The translations under genes and the position numbers were made by a program. From the NCBI GenBank assembly GCA_021772935.1, contig JAJFLA010000020.1:1-44859 (forward strand): a DNA stretch of 44,859 nt, written 5' to 3'. Positions 26,517-34,080 of this stretch are shown in pieces; within the stretch, counting starts at the first letter, position 1; each line of letters opens with the position of its first letter. Under the pieces are notes generated by a model. It ran no database searches. It saw nothing but the letters and a program-made list of their open reading frames with translations, and was not told the DNA's origin. The DNA comes from Gammaproteobacteria bacterium (GTDB lineage Bacteria > Pseudomonadota > Gammaproteobacteria > Xanthomonadales > SZUA-36).

Positions 26517-28007
26517 TCAATAAACCTTCCAGACTTCGACTTTCCAATTCTTTCGAATTCGATCTTCAGCGTTTAAGCCAATGTGATAGGTCTTGCCTGC
26601 TTCAACTTCAATTTCAAAAGGTTCAATTCTGTATCGTTGGATATTGGCGGGCGAAAAATGCCAAGAAGCCGCCAAACAGTTAGGGTTGCGATGACCAGGG
26701 TTTACGCGAACCTTGAATAAGTGCTTTCCCTGATCAACTTTGAAAGATGGAGAAGACGTTTGAATGTTTTTGCCATCAATATTGTAAATATGAACGGGAA
26801 TCCAACATGCCATGGTGACCGGTTTGTTAATGTCATTTACAATTGTCCCCTGACAGGGCTCGTGAAATGGGGAACCTTCAAACATATTGTAAACATCACT
26901 GTCGATATAAAGATTCAATTGATCCCCCCTTTCCCTGTAGTCAATGCGTACCAGTGAAACACCCTCCCAAATTTTGCGACTTTGTTCGACATCAACCATG
27001 TCGATCTTGATCGAACCATCCGTAAACTGGCAAACATAACCTCTAGCTTCATCGGCAGTGAATTTAAGACTTACTTTGCGGCTACGGTAGTCAGTATAAC
27101 TTGGGCAGATACGAGACTCCGGTCTTCGAGGTGCGCTACGTTTATCCTCCACATCCACTGACACATTAATCAGAATATCAGGGTTTTGGGATCTGACGTA
27201 TCCTCGTGAAAGCATTTGCTGCTCGATTGCAGTACTGAACGTCAGCCCCAAAAATTCATGAAAATCAGGATTACTAATTTCCGTCTGGCTATGAAAGTTA
27301 AAAGTCTCATACTTGCTGAAATCCAGACCGTCGTCATAGCTTGAATTAATCCTCGTCATTTTGACATTCCAGAAAGGTTTTGAGGCTTTTTTGAATGCCT
27401 TGGAACTGTCATCAAAGTGTGCAATCAATTCAGAGTCCGGCGAATACACAGAATTAGTGGTTTCGTGTTGCCCAACATATAGATTGACCGGAGGTAACGT
27501 ACTTTTATCAATCGTCAGGGTAATATGATTAAACAAATTATTCTGTTTAACCATTAGCGCCAGCGTATCCTCTTCACTGAGTGATTGAAATTCGCTGAGT
27601 ATTGTTTTCATATTCGCATCATTCACCTCGAAATGATTGACGTTCACAATTAGATCATTGGGTTCAATTCCAAAATTGTCGGCGGGGCTATCCTTGCTGA
27701 CTGATAACACTTTGAATCCATTTTTCGGTTCTGATATATCCAGTTCCAATCCTAACTCCAGTTTGTTCATCGAAGGTATATGAACGAAATAATCCAAGGC
27801 TCGCTCATCACCGGCTAGAGTCTCATTTTCATGAATGGCTGCAGCCGTCACGCGAATTTTTAATACCAATGCATCCATTAGATCCTGGGTTTCTTGAGAT
27901 ACTTCTGCTTGCTGTTGCGCATCTGCGGATCGAAACAGCATAAGCCCCAAAATCAAAAGTATGAGTAGAGACAGTATTGCCCCCAGTTTGTCGGTAATGT
28001 GTTTCAT
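26517..28007 (-). CDS. Membrane-anchored PDZ + DUF4136 protein
   Basis: 496 residues. A single N-terminal hydrophobic helix (about 10-30, signal anchor or leader) is followed by a helical segment and a PDZ-like domain (about 80-165, with GFKVLSVSKDSPADNFGIEP). A DUF4136-like domain follows (about 210-370: LDFSKYETFNF, ALEQ-type helix, RGYVRSQNPDILINVSV). The C-terminal domain is beta-rich. The N- and C-terminal parts resemble the 306-residue PDZ protein encoded just upstream, so DUF4136 appears inserted into a shared scaffold. AAGGG precedes the ATG. It is the fourth gene of the ECF sigma operon. DUF4136 is found in periplasmic proteins and lipoproteins of unknown role. Confidence 0.75.
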   Translation of the reverse strand: MKHITDKLGAILSLLILLILGLMLFRSADAQQQAEVSQETQDLMDALVLKIRVTAAAIHENETLAGDERALDYFVHIPSMNKLELGLELDISEPKNGFKVLSVSKDSPADNFGIEPNDLIVNVNHFEVNDANMKTILSEFQSLSEEDTLALMVKQNNLFNHITLTIDKSTLPPVNLYVGQHETTNSVYSPDSELIAHFDDSSKAFKKASKPFWNVKMTRINSSYDDGLDFSKYETFNFHSQTEISNPDFHEFLGLTFSTAIEQQMLSRGYVRSQNPDILINVSVDVEDKRSAPRRPESRICPSYTDYRSRKVSLKFTADEARGYVCQFTDGSIKIDMVDVEQSRKIWEGVSLVRIDYRERGDQLNLYIDSDVYNMFEGSPFHEPCQGTIVNDINKPVTMACWIPVHIYNIDGKNIQTSSPSFKVDQGKHLFKVRVNPGHRNPNCLAASWHFSPANIQRYRIEPFEIEVEAGKTYHIGLNAEDRIRKNWKVEVWKVY

Positions 28008-28093
28008 TCGATTTTCCCTTTAACTCAAAATTCGGTATATTGAAAATTGATGTCAATCACGGAATTAATAATTAAATTAACAAAACAATATAG

Positions 28094-29014
28094 TTAGAGT
28101 TGACATCCTTGCTTTGTAGCTTTCCAAATTACCGCTTGCCAGTATTCTCCATTTACTAACTCAACATCACCTTCAGCGATAAGCTTGGAACCCAGGTGAT
28201 AATTTGTATCGGCTTTCACATCGATTTGAATGGCCCTGGGCTTTCGCTCTCTTTCTATTAGATTGCTGAAGTGATCATCAGAAATACGTTCATGAACGTA
28301 AACAGTATGATTGCCGACAGCCAGTTTGAGATTAGATTGGGCTTCCATGGCATGATTCTCGTCAACCCTATAAATCGAAACAGAATGTAAATCATTGCTT
28401 TCCGAGGAATCCATAAGCACGGTTATTCGGCCACAAGCTCTGGCATCAGACTTTTCAACTGGAGTTAGTGGTTCTTGGTTCTTTAGGTGGTTGCCTATCT
28501 CAAGTTTTATCCGAGGAATGAACCTGCCGGTGACTGGTATAAGCACCCCTTGAGTAACAGACTGACGGCTAACCATTAATGACAGATCTTCTCCTGTATT
28601 CAATCGCTGCAGTCTTTCCAAAATATCGGCCTCGCTCCTGGCACTTACGCGAACACCATCAACAGATACAATCTCATCGGCTATAGCTAAGCCTTGAGAC
28701 GAAGCCAGGCTACCGGGTGTAACAGACACTACGAGCAATGCGGATTGTTTATCATTCATTTCCAAAATCAGACCAAGATCAATTTTGTAGGACGCAGGTA
28801 AATCAAGGGTGTATTGAAACTGCTCTATTGTTTGGCCTTGTTTGAGTTGTTCTCTGGCGATTAACGATAGTGTTTTTCTAACATCATCCTGTAAGCTCTG
28901 TAACAGCTTCTGTGACTGTGGAGTTAAATGCTGGGTATCCTGATTGGCGCATATCGCAGGGGAGAGAATCAACAGAAGCAAATATCCAACAAAGCGTTTG
29001 AATTGAATATTCAT
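28094..29014 (-). CDS. Exported PDZ-domain protein of the ECF operon
   Basis: 306 residues with a signal peptide (about 1-23, ending near AICANQ). A helical region is followed by a PDZ-like domain (about 80-160: ALLVVSVTPGSLASSQGLAI, then a VDGVRV loop) and a C-terminal beta-rich domain. The PDZ is not linked to a protease domain. Its ATG overlaps the anti-sigma stop by four bases (ATGA), so it is translationally coupled. It shares scaffold features with the DUF4136 protein downstream (KIDLGLILEM versus KLELGLELDI; NYHLG versus TYHIG). A role in signal reception by the anti-sigma factor is inferred. Confidence 0.75.
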   Translation of the reverse strand: MNIQFKRFVGYLLLLILSPAICANQDTQHLTPQSQKLLQSLQDDVRKTLSLIAREQLKQGQTIEQFQYTLDLPASYKIDLGLILEMNDKQSALLVVSVTPGSLASSQGLAIADEIVSVDGVRVSARSEADILERLQRLNTGEDLSLMVSRQSVTQGVLIPVTGRFIPRIKLEIGNHLKNQEPLTPVEKSDARACGRITVLMDSSESNDLHSVSIYRVDENHAMEAQSNLKLAVGNHTVYVHERISDDHFSNLIERERKPRAIQIDVKADTNYHLGSKLIAEGDVELVNGEYWQAVIWKATKQGCQL

Positions 29015-29595
29015 AGTTTTATCACGTGAGGTTGATTAATGGCTGCCAAGGTCGATGCAAGTAACGCCTGACGTTCTTGCCATAAACTCAATTTTTGTTC
29101 AGTGCTCCTTTTTTTCAAATAGGCTTGTTCTAGTTTTGTATTGATGATGTCCAACTCAATCAAAAGCGCTGCCGTTCGTACATTCAATGCCGTTTGAACA
29201 ATAAGTTGGCTGTCTAGCCGCTGTTGCATCGCACCATTTTCATTTATTAAAACAGCAATACCCGCATTCTGAGACAGCCCATGCTTGTCTGGTGTTACGA
29301 AATAATTCTGCCAAATCAGGAAAAATGTAAAACACACAGCCAAGGCACTACTGGTGATTTTCCAAAAAACGGTTGCCCTTCTTGCAGAAACCATCTGCAT
29401 CAAACCAATTTGTGTTTCAAAATCACGTTTGATTTCCCGCCATTGGTCAGCACTGGGAGTCTCCTCAGGTAATGACTGGAGACTTGATCGAATCAGACCT
29501 AAATTCTGAATACGAGAACGACATTCTGGGCACTGTGAAACGTGCACCAGGTCATGATCACTTGGTTCTAATAATTGTTCATTGCTCAGGTGCAT
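29011..29595 (-). CDS. ZAS-type anti-sigma factor
   Basis: 194 residues. The cytosolic N-terminus holds His18-x3-Cys22-x2-Cys25 (HVSQCPEC), the zinc-binding anti-sigma (ZAS) core. One transmembrane helix (about 90-112) leads to a periplasmic, largely helical C-terminus rich in Gln/Leu/Glu (about 130-190) that may form a coiled coil. It overlaps the sigma factor gene by 17 bp and the PDZ gene by 4 bp. It should hold the ECF factor inactive until an envelope signal; proteolysis of the periplasmic part is the usual route in this class. Confidence 0.85.
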   Translation of the reverse strand: MHLSNEQLLEPSDHDLVHVSQCPECRSRIQNLGLIRSSLQSLPEETPSADQWREIKRDFETQIGLMQMVSARRATVFWKITSSALAVCFTFFLIWQNYFVTPDKHGLSQNAGIAVLINENGAMQQRLDSQLIVQTALNVRTAALLIELDIINTKLEQAYLKKRSTEQKLSLWQERQALLASTLAAINQPHVIKL

Positions 29596-30160
29596 TTTTC
29601 CTATCCTGTTTGTCAGACAATGCCTCTTGCCTCAGTGTTTTGTATGCACGACTCAATGTAACTTTTGAGAAGCTCACCGATTTTCCGAAAAGCTGAGCAA
29701 TTTCTTTGTGGTTGTATCCTTCGATTTCATGAAGAGAGAAAACTGCTCTTGAAAGAGGGCTTAGCGACTGCATGAGTTTTTTGAGATCAATACGACTTTC
29801 AATCCACATATGGTCAAAGAGATCCAAATTCCCCGAGAACTCCAGTACTTCGTCACTTACCAGGGACAATCTACTCATTTGCTTGACCCGGTTGATGGTT
29901 TCAAAAGTAACAATTCGTCGACACCAACCGGCAAATGACCCTTTACTTTTAAACTGATTGATGTTTTTCATTATTTTTACAAAGGCTTCATGCACGGAAT
30001 CTTCCGCCAGTGCTTTTTGACCACATATCCGATAGCTCAATGAGTAGCTTGCCGATGAAAAGAGGCGATAAATTTGTTCAAAAGCGTCTATGTCACCTTT
30101 CTGCGCAAGCAATATCAGTTCCTTTGGCGTGGTCTGATTAAAGCCCGATTGTCTTTTCAT
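29579..30160 (-). CDS. ECF-type RNA polymerase sigma factor
   Basis: 193 residues with sigma region 2 (about 25-95: AFEQIYRLF, ALAEDSVHEAFVKIMKNINQ, GWCRRIVTFETINRVKQ) and region 4 (about 130-180: LSPLSRAVFSLHEIEGYNH, then KEIAQLFGKSV and a recognition helix ending RAYKTLRQE). It lacks region 3, as ECF factors do. It starts the minus-strand operon sigma, anti-sigma, PDZ, PDZ+DUF4136. A candidate ECF-type promoter lies 31-58 bp upstream, suggesting autoregulation. No strong Shine-Dalgarno is seen. Confidence 0.92.
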   Translation of the reverse strand: MKRQSGFNQTTPKELILLAQKGDIDAFEQIYRLFSSASYSLSYRICGQKALAEDSVHEAFVKIMKNINQFKSKGSFAGWCRRIVTFETINRVKQMSRLSLVSDEVLEFSGNLDLFDHMWIESRIDLKKLMQSLSPLSRAVFSLHEIEGYNHKEIAQLFGKSVSFSKVTLSRAYKTLRQEALSDKQDRKNAPEQ

Positions 30161-30191
30161 TTGGTCAAATTGTTCTTGTTGGTATTAATAA

Positions 30192-30218
30192 AGACAAATG
30201 AGAACACATTAGGGTTAC
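30192..30218 (-). promoter_or_regulatory. Candidate autoregulated ECF promoter (GTAACC - N17 - GTCT)
   Basis: On the minus strand GTAACC (30213-30218) is followed after 17 bases by GTCT (30192-30195), about 31 bp before the sigma factor ATG. Many ECF factors use a -35 with AAC and a -10 with CGTC/GTCT at this spacing, and many drive their own operon. It is a short motif with no experimental support here. Confidence 0.4.
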
Positions 30219-30290
30219 AAACGGCAGCTTTGGTCAAAAAAGATTGGTGAAACAGGAGTCAAACCTCTGAATTGACTGGCTGCATTCATA

Positions 30291-30344
30291 TTGTCTGCCT
30301 TACTGCGTGAAACACAGATTGTCACTGATGCGGCGATGGATTAG
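30291..30344 (+). repeat. 54-bp near-copy of the LuxR-type gene's 3' end
   Basis: This stretch matches 21082-21135 with only a few differences and would encode the same C-terminus, LSALLRETQIVTDAA, ending at a TAG. No upstream coding part of the LuxR-type gene is present. It is the remnant of a second copy, or a short duplication, 9.2 kb from the intact gene and in the same orientation. Confidence 0.8.
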
Positions 30345-30397
30345 GTCATCGGATACAAGCGCTTTAAGATTAGCCGGCTGTGATTGGTTTTTTCAAG

Positions 30398-32098
30398 TTA
30401 CGGTAGACAACCTCTGCCCTGCACTCCCGCCAGACGCTGAAAATCAAGTTCACGGCTACCCAGGGCCTCGAAACTATATTCGATATGAAGGTCATTACAG
30501 CCGTGCACGTGAATGGTGAGCGCACCGATGTTTTCACGATTGGCCAAAACACTTGCTGGTGTCACAAACTCCAACCCGGAAAGTCGTTGTGTCGGTATCG
30601 AGACTTCATCAACACCGTACTCAAACGATGTGTTACCGGCCAACCAGAAAGGCTCACCATTGAGGTATAAAAACCAGGTAAAGAAAATAAAAGGCCCAGC
30701 ATCATTTTCATCGACATAGAGCGTGATGCCCTGGTCATTCAAACCCCCGGATGTCCACAAACCACTTATTCGTCCATTAATCGGAGCGCTCTCCGCGGCA
30801 TCATCTGCCAGTGACGCCTGTAGTACAAATAAACCATTGTTGAGGTCACTGACGAGGATCGTTCCATTGTCAAAGAACGGGTAAACACTCCAGGCGCCGG
30901 CAAAATTGACAACATTTTCATCTGGTTCGGTATCAAAATACCCCACTTCGGTCATGGTGGTAGTCACACCATGATCAATACGAAGTATCCTTAAGCCACC
31001 GACATAGTTAGCTTGATACATGTAAATTCCATTGACGTATAAGTTGTGGTCAATCACCGAGGTACCATGCTGGTGCGCCCCTGCATATACCGGGTTGGCA
31101 AGATCACTGACATCAAACATCAAGGTACGGGTATTCATTCCAAAATTGAGCTCATCAAGCTCGTCACCCATAAAAAACATGCCCTGATTTTGATCCAGCC
31201 AACCCTGGTGGCTGTACCCGATTAACGGGTAAGGGATCTTCGAAAGCATTACGGGCGCCGCCTTGTTGCTGACATCAACAATCGTCAACGAGTCTTCGTT
31301 GCTGGCAAAGCAAATTTCGTCACCTTGGTGATTACTATCAGGCCCGGAATAGGTCACGCACTGGACGTCGTGTGTATAGCCATCAGCAGAGAAACAACCG
31401 GCAAAAGAGGGGGCTTTCGGGGTTCTGATATCTAGTATATACAAACCGCCAAGACATAGATTGCTGCCCACAATATAGGCAAAACCACTGTCTTCATTGA
31501 TTGCAATATTATGTGCTGGACCAAAGCGGCGAAAGACTGTGTCTGCGGTAAACACCTGCGGGCTTGTAACACCACGCAAACGGGTGAGGTCGAATACCTG
31601 CATGCCATGGGTAGGGATGTTATCGGCGACGATGAATGCGTGATTTGCGTATACTTTAACATCCCGCCATGGTTGCACACCGCCAGCGCTTGGCAGATTG
31701 CCCAGCAACAACGGTGATGCAGGATCTGTAACATCGATAAAACTGGTGCCACTGGAGCGTGTCATCAAAGCGTAATAACGACCGGTTTGTTCGTCTTTCC
31801 AGCCCCAGCTATCCGCCCCGGTTCCGCCACCCATGTTAAGCAGCGGTATACGGGACATTAACTCAACGTTGCGACAGGCAAAGCCGGACGAAACACCGGA
31901 CTGACACAGGGCATTATCCGTACCTTTGTTGATGGGCGGTGGGTTACCATTGTCATCGTGTTCAGGCGTGGAGAAATCTTCGACAGGAACGGCCAGGGTG
32001 ACAGGAATGGCAAAACTGCATATCACCAACGCCAGTGCTAGCTGGAAAAGATATTTTTGAGTGGTTAACGCCCACCTGGGCTTTTTGAAACAGGTCAT
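30398..32098 (-). CDS. Exported LVIVD-type choice-of-anchor-B-like protein
   Basis: 566 residues from the ATG at 32098, where a signal peptide begins (KYLFQLALALVICSFAIPVTLA). The body has repeats with the LVIVD-like pattern (GTSFIDVTDPASPLLLG, GLYILDIRTPKAPSF, SLTIVDVSNKAAPVML, TLMFDVSDLANPVYAG) that form a beta-propeller as in choice-of-anchor-B proteins. A separate C-terminal beta domain (about 440-566) follows. The frame extends to 32284, but that would overlap the PepSY-ferredoxin gene and bury the signal peptide. No Shine-Dalgarno is clear at 32098. It is last in the cus/PepSY run; function unknown. Confidence 0.72.
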   Translation of the reverse strand: MTCFKKPRWALTTQKYLFQLALALVICSFAIPVTLAVPVEDFSTPEHDDNGNPPPINKGTDNALCQSGVSSGFACRNVELMSRIPLLNMGGGTGADSWGWKDEQTGRYYALMTRSSGTSFIDVTDPASPLLLGNLPSAGGVQPWRDVKVYANHAFIVADNIPTHGMQVFDLTRLRGVTSPQVFTADTVFRRFGPAHNIAINEDSGFAYIVGSNLCLGGLYILDIRTPKAPSFAGCFSADGYTHDVQCVTYSGPDSNHQGDEICFASNEDSLTIVDVSNKAAPVMLSKIPYPLIGYSHQGWLDQNQGMFFMGDELDELNFGMNTRTLMFDVSDLANPVYAGAHQHGTSVIDHNLYVNGIYMYQANYVGGLRILRIDHGVTTTMTEVGYFDTEPDENVVNFAGAWSVYPFFDNGTILVSDLNNGLFVLQASLADDAAESAPINGRISGLWTSGGLNDQGITLYVDENDAGPFIFFTWFLYLNGEPFWLAGNTSFEYGVDEVSIPTQRLSGLEFVTPASVLANRENIGALTIHVHGCNDLHIEYSFEALGSRELDFQRLAGVQGRGCLP

Positions 32099-32243
32099 GA
32101 TTGCTAGGTTACGATATTCGGGGTGTGTATTAACAGATAAGTTTTTCTTCAAAAAACGCGATGCCATATTTACGTTGCCGCTGTGGTCGGCATCTTTTCC
32201 GATCAGATTAATGATCAGATTAATAAGGGCTCGACCCGGATAA

Positions 32244-33302
32244 CTAAACAGGTTCATGCTTGCTTCTGACATCGATATTTGCACGCCCGAGGGTGCCTGT
32301 GGGCAGGTATAAATAGCTGTTGTTGATTACTTCCTGCTGACAGGCCAGCCTGTACCCCTGCTCCCGAAGGTGTTTTGGCACAAGGCTGAGCTCAACTGAA
32401 TTTGCCTCAGGCAAATCGATGGTTTCAATTTTTACCCTGCATTTGCCACATTCCCCACCTCCGCCACAACTCGATGGCAGGGCGATCTCATTTTGGGCAA
32501 GCGAGAGGAAGAGATTACTGCCTTTCCTGAGTTTGATCTGCTGTTCAGCATCGTTACCCGGATCGATCAAGGTCATGACGACGGTATTGCGTTGACCCAG
32601 GATATTCAGAAAATAGAAATCATGTCGGTTGAAGCTAGCAAACAACAGGATGAAGCCGCTGATTCCAAGCCAGATGGAAACCAATGCCACAGCGATAACC
32701 ACTACATTATTGATATTGTCGTGGCCAGCGTAATCCATTATGTGCAGCATCCAGAAGAAATCAAAGGTGCGCCAGTAAGTGTTTCGCCGTTCAAGTATTT
32801 CCCCGGTCGAAGCCAGGATATAGATCGATGTTTGCGCCGGGTCAGAAAAATTGACCTGCCAATACTGCCCGTTGCTGCCACGGGTTTCCATGTCCGGTGC
32901 GTGACCACTACGGATGGACAGTACTTCGCCTGTGCCGGTGAAGTCCTGTTGCGCCAATATTTGCGCATCATGTTCGTCAGTCACGATAATGGCGCCATCC
33001 TTTGCATCTATCAAAGTGATGCCTTGCAAACGGCTGAGTCGGTAAACTGGCTGGCCTTGCCAGACTTCCAGGCTGATCTCCAGCGCACCGTCTATTAATC
33101 CGGCAGCCAGTTCAGCAGGTTCGAGCAGGGTGTCGTCTTGTATGGGCGCCGGTGTATGGGCGTGCGTTCGCGCCCATTGTTCGCCACTAACTTTTGCCGC
33201 GTCGAGTAAACTCAACATCAGTCCGCTTAGTAGCCACAACAGCACCTGTATACCGATCAGTAAGCCGACCCATTTGTGTAGCTTTTTAAGAAAAATCATC
33301 AC
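32244..33302 (-). CDS. PepSY membrane protein fused to an NqrF-like [2Fe-2S] ferredoxin
   Basis: 352 residues. An N-terminal helix (about 8-31, starting LKKLHKWVGLLIG), a periplasmic PepSY-like region, the motif YWRTFDFFWMLHIMDY (about 185-195) and a second helix (about 200-222) form a two-helix PepSY unit. A C-terminal ferredoxin domain (about 235-340) has Cys279-x5-Cys285-x2-Cys288-x32-Cys321 (SCGGGGECGKCR … LACQ), a spacing like the Na+-NQR subunit F ferredoxin. Helix order places the cluster in the cytosol. Histidines in LHKW and LHIMDY may bind haem. The start overlaps the upstream PepSY gene by four bases. Probably moves electrons across the membrane. Confidence 0.8.
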   Translation of the reverse strand: MMIFLKKLHKWVGLLIGIQVLLWLLSGLMLSLLDAAKVSGEQWARTHAHTPAPIQDDTLLEPAELAAGLIDGALEISLEVWQGQPVYRLSRLQGITLIDAKDGAIIVTDEHDAQILAQQDFTGTGEVLSIRSGHAPDMETRGSNGQYWQVNFSDPAQTSIYILASTGEILERRNTYWRTFDFFWMLHIMDYAGHDNINNVVVIAVALVSIWLGISGFILLFASFNRHDFYFLNILGQRNTVVMTLIDPGNDAEQQIKLRKGSNLFLSLAQNEIALPSSCGGGGECGKCRVKIETIDLPEANSVELSLVPKHLREQGYRLACQQEVINNSYLYLPTGTLGRANIDVRSKHEPV

Positions 33303-34018
33303 TTGGTCACGGCCTGTTTTTTACGCCGACCACTAAAACTGTAGAACAACAACCACAGACCGCTGATGGTAAATGCCAGGCCGGTAACTTCCGCACTGAT
33401 GAGTAACAGATTATGAGCATCTGTACGCTGGTCATAATCCATGATGTGCAACATCCACAGAAAATCAAAAATACGCCAGTACTGGTGTCTGCGTGTCACC
33501 AGAGAGCCGCTATAGGGATCTATATAGAAACTGGTCGAGAACGGGTCATCGAAGTCTATCCGCCACAAAGGCAGGCGTCGACGCTGGATTTCCATTGGTG
33601 GATCGGACGTGATCAACGAGGCTTTACGTATTCGGGCGTCGCCACTGAAGTGAAATACGGCAATATCTCTGACGGTGGTTTCGTCAAGCGGTGATATCAC
33701 CGCAGCGGTTTTGGGTTCTATTAGATAGCGATTGCTGATCGTGTTGACGCTGTAATAGGTTTTACCCAGTATTGGTTTGAGACCAATGCGGGTGGCATCC
33801 GGGTATTGCGTGCGCAAAGTAGCCATGCTCAGCGAAGCTGGCTCCGGCAGGGCCATGGTCTGCTGCATATTGATAACCATGGGGTCGCCGTGGATAAAAT
33901 CCAGCTGGACTATGACCATATATAAACCGCTGGCGAGCCAGATCAGTAGCTGTAGTCCCGCAAAAAGACCGACCCACTTGTGCAGGGTCCGGGCGAGAAT
34001 GTTGCCTTGTTTGATCAA
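33299..34018 (-). CDS. PepSY-domain membrane protein
   Basis: 239 residues with the same plan as the PepSY part of its downstream neighbour: LARTLHKWVGLFAGLQLLIW (helix 1), a periplasmic region, YWRIFDFLWMLHIMDYDQRT and a C-terminal helix ending in a basic tail. It lacks the ferredoxin domain. The conserved His of LHKW and LHIMDY could ligate haem, as in PepSY-type membrane reductases. It starts 62 bp after the cusA stop and overlaps the PepSY-ferredoxin gene by four bases, so the pair probably act together, perhaps as a heterodimer. Confidence 0.8.
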   Translation of the reverse strand: MIKQGNILARTLHKWVGLFAGLQLLIWLASGLYMVIVQLDFIHGDPMVINMQQTMALPEPASLSMATLRTQYPDATRIGLKPILGKTYYSVNTISNRYLIEPKTAAVISPLDETTVRDIAVFHFSGDARIRKASLITSDPPMEIQRRRLPLWRIDFDDPFSTSFYIDPYSGSLVTRRHQYWRIFDFLWMLHIMDYDQRTDAHNLLLISAEVTGLAFTISGLWLLFYSFSGRRKKQAVTK

Positions 34019-34080
34019 GCCCGCGAAGCCTTGCTCGTTAACATCGGTTCATCAATCTGTTTTCCTTCAAGTGCTCTGCC

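Noticed and set aside
32493-33098. Plus-strand frame of 201 codons
   Set aside because: Antisense to the PepSY-ferredoxin gene; no domain or start signal.
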